Shown: in pieces, positions 58,017 to 64,000 of the stretch | How positions within the stretch are numbered: the stretch's first letter is position 1 | How the letters are laid out: each line of letters opens with the position of its first letter | Source of the DNA: Streptomyces sp. NBC_01335 | GTDB lineage: Bacteria; Actinomycetota; Actinomycetes; Streptomycetales; Streptomycetaceae | Assembly (NCBI RefSeq): GCF_035953295.1 | Contig: NZ_CP108370.1 | Location: forward strand, 6,433,001 to 6,497,000 | Length of the DNA stretch: 64,000 bases | Reading direction: 5' to 3' | Notes under the pieces: model-generated | Database searches by the model: none | Told to the model about the DNA's origin: nothing | What the model saw: only the letters and a program-made list of their open reading frames with translations | Made by a program: the position numbers and the translations under genes

Positions 58017-58298
58017 TCAGAGGAGGTCGCGCTCCATAAAGGCGTCCGCCTCCTCCCAGTCGATGAAACGGCAGGACGCGGTGGTCAGGTCGACCGCGAT
58101 CGGTAGGTTTCCGCCCAGTTGCATGTCCTCGCGTCCGTGGTCGAGGTACTCGACGTGGTCGTAGGGTGCGATGAACTGTCCCCCGTCGGTGAAGCAGTAC
58201 TCGGAGATGATCCGGACGGAGGAGGAAGGCCCCCAGGACCGGCTTTCGCTTTCGAGGAACTCTGCGGCTCTGCGCTCGGCCTGTTCCCTGTCGAGCAT
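58017..58298 (-). CDS. Imm35/YrhB-like immunity protein
   Basis: A 93-residue acidic protein: an N-terminal helix (EQAERRAAEFLESES), then short strands ending in GGNLPIAVDLTTASCRFIDW. This resembles small YrhB/Imm35 immunity proteins, in which a GxxPxxVD segment is conserved. Its ATG is one base after the stop of the RHS toxin gene, so it is translationally coupled to it. It is expected to bind and block the papain-like toxin domain. The family match is by eye; the location is the stronger argument. Confidence 0.7.
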   Translation of the reverse strand: MLDREQAERRAAEFLESESRSWGPSSSVRIISEYCFTDGGQFIAPYDHVEYLDHGREDMQLGGNLPIAVDLTTASCRFIDWEEADAFMERDLL

Positions 58299-58299
58299 G

Positions 58300-61200
58300 T
58301 CAGTTGGTCCTCATGATGTAGTAGTTGCGGTACCTGCTCGCGGCTGGGTTGGCCTTGCCTGACTGGAAGTCGAGGAATACCACCTTGCCGTCGATATTGG
58401 CGACGTTGAAGTAATGGCCGAGCCCCTTCTGCGGCCAGGCCCCCACGATTGCACGTGCTCCCGGGCCCCAGCGCAGCATGTCGCTGACGATGACATTCAA
58501 GCCCCCGACGCTGCGGAACGGGAGACCTGTGGCTGCCGACACCTCAGCCCTGGTCATGGGCCGGTCGGCCCCGGGAACGGAGTTCGGGTTGCGGCCTGCC
58601 ATGAGATCCTCACCCGCTGTAGCGCACAGCCCACAGTTCATCCTGCCGCCCTCCGGGTTGATGCGCTGCCGCGAGGACGGCGTCTCGGGCGTGTAGTAGG
58701 GAAGGCCGAATCGCGTGGAATCGGGCTCCCCGTGGTAGCGGCCTCCGCCCGGGCTGACCGCCGCCTTGCGCCACCCGGTCAGTCCTCCGAGTCCGGTGAC
58801 GGCAATCTGCTGGGTGAGTTCGTCGGCTGCTTCGGCGTAGAGGTCGGCGAGTGCGTCGCAGCCTTGCTGGCGGAGCATGTACTCGGCGCGGTAGAGGCGG
58901 TAGGCGGGGCGGACGGGGAGGTACTTGTCGAGGAAGGCGCCGGCGCCGCCGTTCTCGCCGGTGAACGCGTCCTGCGCGTCTCCGAGGAACACGAATGGTG
59001 ACTTGACGACGTCGACGAAAGCATCGCCGAAAATGCCCAGCACGTCGCCGATGCCGTCGACGCTGTCGTTCGGGTCCTCAGGGGTCAGGCCGCTCCGGTC
59101 GGTCAGGAGGGTGGGCTGGCCGTCGGCGTAGGCGTACGGGGACACGTAGGGGGTTGCGGTGCTGCGGGTCGCCGGGTCGGCGCTGGTGAAGCGGCCGGTG
59201 GCCGGGGTGTATTGGCGGGCGTGGAGGTCGATGTTGCCGGTGGTGGTCTCGTAGCGGGCGCCGGTGTAGGTGGGCGTGCTCGCGGGGGCGCCGGTGGTGA
59301 CGGTGCCCAGGACGCGGGTGCCGTAGGGGTCGTAGGCCCAGCGCTGGTGGAGGGTGCCGGTGCTGCTGGTTACGTCGAGCGGGGAGCCCTGGGTGTCGTG
59401 GTGGTAGTAGAAGACCGCGCCCGTGCCGGTTTTGGTGGCTGCGGGCTGGCCGATCGGGTCGTAGCGGTAGGACTGTTTGATGGCCCAGGCGCTGTCGTAC
59501 TCGGTGGCGAGGATCGGCAGGGGTGCGTTGGGGTCCCACTGGGTGCGGCTGGTGACCGCGCCGTCCTTGAGTGTGGCGACCTGGTTGCCGCTGGCATCGT
59601 GGTCGTAGGTGTAGCTGGTGCCCGCGACGGTGGCGGCGGAGATCTGCCCGGCCAGGTCGTAGGTGAAGGTGTCGGCGCCGGCTTTTGTCTGGTTGCCTTC
59701 CGCGTCGTATTCGTATGCGGTGGTGCTGGTCCCGGCGGCGGTGGACGTGAGCTGGTCGGCGTCGTCGTAGGCGTAGCTGGTGGACGTGGCGCCGAGGGTG
59801 GAGGTCAGGCGGTTGCCGACCTTGTCGTAGGTGTAGGACGTGGTGCGGGTCGCGGCGCACCCGGTGACCCAGGGCTGCGGGTAGCAGCCGGAGGTGAGGC
59901 GGCCCGCAGTGTCGTAGGTCTGGTCGTAGCCGCCGGTGCCGACTCCGGCGCGGGTCACGTCGACGCGGGTGGGCAGGCCGGCCGCCGAGAGGGTCAGGGC
60001 GGTCTTGGTGACCGTCGTGCCTGCCTTGGCGGCGGTGACGGCGGTGACGCGTCCCGCCCGGTCGTAGGTGCGTTCCTCGGTCTCCGTGTTGGGCAGCGCT
60101 GTCTTGGTGAGGTTGCCCGCAGCGTCGGAGGTGTAGGTCGTGGTGGCGCCGTCGGCCGTCATCGTGGCGGTGCGGCCGTCGTTGTCGTAGGTGTAGCCGA
60201 TGGTGTTGCCGTCGGAGTACTTACGGGTGAGCATCTGCCCGGCGGCGTCGTAGGTGTAGGCGAAGCCCCGGGTCTTGGTGAGGTCGCCGACCGCGTTGTA
60301 GACGAAGTCCTCGGAGATCTTCGCGTTGGCGCGGGCGGTCATCCGTCCGGCGTCGTCGTAGCCGAGGGTGACGTCCGGCGTGGCATCCGAGTAGTCGATC
60401 TTGGTGGCCAGGCCGCGGACGTCGTACGTCCTCGTGGTGGAGCCGCGGGGCGTTGTCACCTTCACCGGATTGCTGTCCGCGTCGTACGCGTACGTCGTCG
60501 CCCGGTCCAGCGGGTCGGTGACCGACGTCAAGCGGTGCGCCGCGTCGTGTCCGTAAGTGGTGACATGGTCGTTGGCGTCGGTGCGTTCGGTCATGTTGCC
60601 GACCGCGTCGTAGCCGTAGGTGGTGGCCGCACCGCCGGGGGCGGTGACGGTGGTCAGCTGGTCGAGCTTGTCGTAGAGGTAGGTGGTGGCTCGCTGGTCG
60701 GCGTCCGTGGTCCGGGTGACGTTGCCGACGGCGTCGTATTCGGTCCTGGTTACGTTGCCGAGCGGGTCGGTGACAGCGGTCGGGTTGCCGGCAGGGTCGT
60801 AGTCGTAGGTGGTGGTGTACTCGGTGGGGGAGGCGCCTGTTGCGTGGCCGCGTGGGTCGACGGCGGTGGCCTGGCGGCCGTCGTCGTCGTAGGTCCAGGT
60901 GCCCTTGTTGCCCAGGGGCGAGGTGCTGCTGAGCAGGTGTCCGTCGGCGTCATAGGTGTAGGTGGTGGTCTTGCTCAGCTGGTTGGTGCTGCTGGTCAGC
61001 CGATTGTTCTTGTCGTAGACGGAGAGGGTCGTCCTGCCCGCGGCGTCGGTGACCTTGGTGACGTTGTCGTTGGCGTCGTAGGTGTAGCCGGTGGTGTTTC
61101 CCAACTGGTCGGTGTTTACCAGCGGCCGGTTGATCGCGTCGTACGTCGTGGTGGTGAACGCGCCGGTGGGACCGGTGACCTTGGTGCTGTTGCCGGCCGC

Positions 61201-63660
61201 GTCGTAGGCGTAGCTCGTCGTGTATGCGGCCGGGTCATTGCCTGTGACGTTGCCGCGCGGGGAGACGCTGGTGAGCAGGCGGCCCACCTTGTCGTACGTG
61301 TAGGTGGTCTTGTTGCCGGCAGCGTTCGTCTCGGAGGCGAGGTGGCCGGCGGCGCTGTAGGTGCGGGTGACGAACTTGCCCACTGCGTCCGTCGCCCTGG
61401 TCAGGTGCCCGGCATCGTCGTATGCGAATGCCGTGGTCTCGCCGTCGGGGTTCTTCGCGGTGAGAAGCTGTTCCGCGCCGTTGTAGGTGTAGGTCGTGGT
61501 GCGGCCCAGCGGGTCGGTGGCCGAGCTGAGCAGCCCCCGCCCGTCGTAGGCGTACGCCGTCGTGTAGGCGGCCGGATCGGCGCCGGCGACGTTGCCACGC
61601 GGGTCCGTCTTGGTCAGGATCCGTCCGGCCGCGTCGTAGGTGAACGTCGCCTTTTCACCCAGGGGTGTGGTCACCGATGTCCGGTTGCCGGCTGTGTCGT
61701 AGCCGTAGGTGGTGACCTTGCCTCGCGGCGTCTTCACTGTCTGGATGGCGCCGAGCGCCGTGTACGTGTAAGCGGTGACGCCGCCGAGCGGGTCGGTGGT
61801 CGTCGTCAGCTGGTTGGACGTGTTGTACGCATAGGTGGTCTTGTAGCCGCGGCCGTCGGTGTGGCTGGTGATGTTGCCCGACGTGTCATACGTCCAGACC
61901 TCCTGGTAGCCGAGGCCCGCGGGTGAACTTCGGGTGAGCATGCGGCCGGCGCTGTCGTACGTCATCGACGTGGTGTTGCCGCGCTGGTCGGTGATGCCTA
62001 CGGGCCGCAGGTAGCGGTCGTAGTCGTAGGTGATGGTCTTGCCGTACGGGTCGATCGTCGACATGAGGACGTTGCCCGAGTACACGTCGGTCCACACGCC
62101 GCCGTCGGGCGCCGTGGTGTGCGACTCGCGACTGCCGTCCCAGGTGAACGTCGTCGTCTTGTTGTTCTGGTCGGTCTGGGAGGTGATTCTGCCCGCGGTG
62201 TCGTAGACGTTGCCGACCTTGCCGCCCGCAGGGTCGGTGTACGAGGACAGCCGCTTGTCGGTGCCGTACGTGTAGGAAGACGGCTTTCCGGCGGGGTCGG
62301 TCACCGAGGTCAGCAGACCGCCGGTGTAGCCGTAGGACACCGATGTCGCGTCCGGCAGGGCCACCTTGGTCAGCAGCCCGTCGGTGCCGACCGTGAACGT
62401 CGTCGTGCGCCCGGCGGCGTCCTTGACGGTGGCGAGCCTGCCGGACGCGTAGGTCAGGCTCAGCCCCTTCCCGGCCTTGTCGACGACCGTGGTGAGCTGA
62501 CCGGCGCCGGTGTAGGTCCGCTTGGTGTGGTCGGGCGTGGTCAGGGTGTAGTCACTGGTGCCCTTGGCCAGCTTGGCCGCCGACCCGGCCGGGGCTTTGT
62601 ACGTTCCGTCGCTGTTCTGGGTGAACACGAACGACGCCCCGTCGTCCGCCCGGTACGTGACCTTCCCCGTCGCGACCGTCAGTTTCGAGTCGAACGGTGT
62701 CGCCCAGCCGCGGCCCAGCAGGCCGGCCGTGGCCGAGTCGGAGCGGTACGTCCGCTCCAGGGCGAGGGGCACGCCGGGGCCGGTGAGCGAGGCGTCGGTG
62801 AGCTGCTCGAAGAACATGCCGGTCGCCGTGTTGACCGGGTCCGCACGGTCGGCCTGTGCGTAGCAGGTGCAGATGCCCGCCTGCGCTCCGGGAATGTCGG
62901 GCGTGTAGAAGGCTTCCACCAGGGGAGAGGTGGTTCCCCCCGGACTCGAAGAACCATCGGTGCCGGTGAGGAAGATCCACGAGTAGTACTTCTTACCGTC
63001 TTCGAGGTGTCCCCCGAGCGTGCTGCCGCTCCACCAGAAGCACTGGTCGGCCGGGTAGGAGTTGCTCGGCCACCATCCGTAGCACCAGACGCCGTTGTCG
63101 AGGAACCGGCCTGTCGGATCGCTGGTGGTGCGCTTGATCTCCTGCTGGAGGACGAAGTTCCCGGCCTCGTCGATGACGTAGAGCCACATCCCGGACACCG
63201 AGGACGCCGTCGAGCCCGCAGGCAGCTGTAACTGCCCGCCGATCGACAGCATCGCCGGGTAGGCGGTGGCGTAGGCGCTGACCCACGTCGGGTTCCCCAT
63301 GGCCTGCGCGCTGAGCGAGGAAGCCGATCCGCCCGCGGCCGGGCCGCGGCCGGCGGGCTCGGCGGGACGGGGGTGCGGTGTACCGGACGGCCTTTCTGCG
63401 CGCGGGGCCATGTAGCTGTGCATGGGCGACAGCTCGCCCCGGTCCCGCTTCACCTGCTGGCGCCTCTCGGCCAGCGTCATGGCCTTGGGCGGCTTCGGGA
63501 GATCCGAAGCGGTTCTCGCCGCTGCCGTCCGTATGACAGCCGATGGGGGTAAGGAGGTCTGTTGGCCTCCGGGGGATGCCCAGGAGGGGATGACCCCTGC
63601 GACGGCCAGGAGAGCCAGAGCCAGGAGCGTCGTGAGGAGTCTTCGCGCTTGTGAGCGCAC
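58300..63660 (-). CDS. Secreted RHS/YD-repeat polymorphic toxin
   Basis: A 1,786-residue protein. A Sec signal (LLTTLLALALLAVAGVIPSW) leads to a Pro-rich segment, a DUF6531-type domain (DPVNTATGMFFEQL, PLALERTYRSDS), then dozens of YD repeats (for example TYTYDKVGRLLTSVSPRGNV) that form the RHS shell. The core ends with the RHS hallmark LHARQYTPATGRFTSADPAT and YADGQPTLLTDRSG. The last ~220 residues are the toxin: Cys in RMNCGLCATAGEDLM and His/Asp in GLGHYFNVANIDGKVVFLDF, as in papain-fold (predicted glutamine deamidase or peptidase) toxins. GTG at 63660. Its immunity gene follows immediately. Confidence 0.9.
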   Translation of the reverse strand: MRSQARRLLTTLLALALLAVAGVIPSWASPGGQQTSLPPSAVIRTAAARTASDLPKPPKAMTLAERRQQVKRDRGELSPMHSYMAPRAERPSGTPHPRPAEPAGRGPAAGGSASSLSAQAMGNPTWVSAYATAYPAMLSIGGQLQLPAGSTASSVSGMWLYVIDEAGNFVLQQEIKRTTSDPTGRFLDNGVWCYGWWPSNSYPADQCFWWSGSTLGGHLEDGKKYYSWIFLTGTDGSSSPGGTTSPLVEAFYTPDIPGAQAGICTCYAQADRADPVNTATGMFFEQLTDASLTGPGVPLALERTYRSDSATAGLLGRGWATPFDSKLTVATGKVTYRADDGASFVFTQNSDGTYKAPAGSAAKLAKGTSDYTLTTPDHTKRTYTGAGQLTTVVDKAGKGLSLTYASGRLATVKDAAGRTTTFTVGTDGLLTKVALPDATSVSYGYTGGLLTSVTDPAGKPSSYTYGTDKRLSSYTDPAGGKVGNVYDTAGRITSQTDQNNKTTTFTWDGSRESHTTAPDGGVWTDVYSGNVLMSTIDPYGKTITYDYDRYLRPVGITDQRGNTTSMTYDSAGRMLTRSSPAGLGYQEVWTYDTSGNITSHTDGRGYKTTYAYNTSNQLTTTTDPLGGVTAYTYTALGAIQTVKTPRGKVTTYGYDTAGNRTSVTTPLGEKATFTYDAAGRILTKTDPRGNVAGADPAAYTTAYAYDGRGLLSSATDPLGRTTTYTYNGAEQLLTAKNPDGETTAFAYDDAGHLTRATDAVGKFVTRTYSAAGHLASETNAAGNKTTYTYDKVGRLLTSVSPRGNVTGNDPAAYTTSYAYDAAGNSTKVTGPTGAFTTTTYDAINRPLVNTDQLGNTTGYTYDANDNVTKVTDAAGRTTLSVYDKNNRLTSSTNQLSKTTTYTYDADGHLLSSTSPLGNKGTWTYDDDGRQATAVDPRGHATGASPTEYTTTYDYDPAGNPTAVTDPLGNVTRTEYDAVGNVTRTTDADQRATTYLYDKLDQLTTVTAPGGAATTYGYDAVGNMTERTDANDHVTTYGHDAAHRLTSVTDPLDRATTYAYDADSNPVKVTTPRGSTTRTYDVRGLATKIDYSDATPDVTLGYDDAGRMTARANAKISEDFVYNAVGDLTKTRGFAYTYDAAGQMLTRKYSDGNTIGYTYDNDGRTATMTADGATTTYTSDAAGNLTKTALPNTETEERTYDRAGRVTAVTAAKAGTTVTKTALTLSAAGLPTRVDVTRAGVGTGGYDQTYDTAGRLTSGCYPQPWVTGCAATRTTSYTYDKVGNRLTSTLGATSTSYAYDDADQLTSTAAGTSTTAYEYDAEGNQTKAGADTFTYDLAGQISAATVAGTSYTYDHDASGNQVATLKDGAVTSRTQWDPNAPLPILATEYDSAWAIKQSYRYDPIGQPAATKTGTGAVFYYHHDTQGSPLDVTSSTGTLHQRWAYDPYGTRVLGTVTTGAPASTPTYTGARYETTTGNIDLHARQYTPATGRFTSADPATRSTATPYVSPYAYADGQPTLLTDRSGLTPEDPNDSVDGIGDVLGIFGDAFVDVVKSPFVFLGDAQDAFTGENGGAGAFLDKYLPVRPAYRLYRAEYMLRQQGCDALADLYAEAADELTQQIAVTGLGGLTGWRKAAVSPGGGRYHGEPDSTRFGLPYYTPETPSSRQRINPEGGRMNCGLCATAGEDLMAGRNPNSVPGADRPMTRAEVSAATGLPFRSVGGLNVIVSDMLRWGPGARAIVGAWPQKGLGHYFNVANIDGKVVFLDFQSGKANPAASRYRNYYIMRTN

Positions 63661-63936
63661 AGTGCATCACCCGTGAGTAAGTCGTGGACAGAGTCAGGGT
63701 GATGGTTGATCCAAAAGCGGATCGAACTAACGCGCGATGGCGGATGCGGCTGGATCCAGACGTGTCGCGCCGAACGGCGCCGTGAGTGTCCCCTGGTCGC
63801 GGGGTCAATCAGCTGCCCCCTGTGGGGCGATTGGCGTGAACGCGCCGCCCTGTCCCGGAGACGGTGGGTGAACACCCGGAGAGCAGCCGGCCAAGGTCGG
63901 GTTTCTGATCGGAGACGGGCGTGGTGGTGACGACTG
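63661..63936. other. Upstream region of the RHS gene
   Basis: Should hold the minus-strand promoter of the RHS gene. Small frames cross it but no gene, hairpin or convincing promoter motif was identified. Confidence 0.35.
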
Positions 63937-64000
63937 ATGGGGGGAGTGGAAGGTGCGCCTCGTTCGTGGACCTCGCTTGCTGTCGAGGCGGTCGGTCAGA
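63937..64000 (+). CDS. Possible start of a gene cut by the window end
   Basis: ATG 63937 begins MGGVEGAPRSWTSLAVEAVG and stays open to the last base, with GGTGA six bases upstream. Only 21 codons are visible, so no function can be given and it may not be real. Confidence 0.3.
   Translation, partial: MGGVEGAPRSWTSLAVEAVGQ

Noticed and set aside
59212..61926. 904-residue plus-strand Gly/Val-rich ORF
   Set aside because: Antisense of the RHS repeats; its repetitiveness comes from the YD repeats on the other strand.

Overview
The window looks like Streptomyces (or a very close actinomycete) chromosome. It is strongly GC-rich with G/C-biased third codon positions, GTG and TTG starts are common, a SARP regulator and TTA (bldA-type) codons sit in a biosynthetic cluster, and the mobile elements are of kinds common in streptomycetes.

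Left part (about 87-30,859): an apparently unfinished view of a hybrid aromatic polyketide gene cluster; its other genes (cyclases, tailoring) would lie left of position 1. It holds a flavin hydroxylase, a P450, an aromatic type II KS-alpha/KS-beta pair, a divergent KASIII-like acyltransferase with Ser in place of the active-site Cys, a free ACP, a methyltransferase, a LuxR-type response regulator, an SDR reductase, a SARP activator, one 4,467-residue modular type I PKS (KSQ-AT-ACP / KS-AT-DH-KR-ACP / KS-AT-DH-KR0-ACP, no thioesterase), a FabV-type enoyl reductase, an NmrA-like protein and a heterodimeric ABC exporter. My reading is that the modular PKS builds a short methyl-branched triketide primer that the KASIII-like enzyme passes to the type II ACP/KS/CLF system, as proposed for hedamycin-type pathways. 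Clean hairpins separate most convergent units.

Middle (30.9-35.4 kb): an IS3-family element with a damaged orfA, then a scrapyard of genes joined by deletions: a VapC-like PIN gene with a decapitated antitoxin fused to the start of a membrane protein gene, a PEP-utilising-enzyme remnant back to back with a PAP2 phosphatase remnant, and a frameshifted unknown gene. A 1.5-kb gene-free stretch follows, with an unexplained repeat array (35,658-35,945).

36.9-50.5 kb: a DUF3800 protein; an orphan Imm1-type immunity gene bracketed by IS5-like terminal repeats; an IS5-family element split by an IS256-family element; a Gabija-like anti-phage pair (OLD/TOPRIM nuclease gajA and UvrD-like helicase gajB, overlapping GTGA); a second, apparently identical IS256-family copy in inverted orientation; then an unknown gene paired with an XRE/ImmA-IrrE regulator-protease. 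Each IS256 copy has its own target duplication, so the two insertions were independent.

Right part (50.6-64 kb): a secreted FG-GAP/VCBS-repeat protein, a lipoprotein, a transposase remnant, a site-specific integration module (catalytically dead recombinase-like protein, AlpA/Xis, intact tyrosine integrase with an apparent CTG start, att-like repeats and terminator), an IS1380 remnant, and a 1,786-residue secreted RHS/YD-repeat protein ending in a papain-fold toxin domain with its adjacent immunity gene. No rRNA, tRNA or CRISPR array was seen. All family calls are by eye from motifs; no database search was run.
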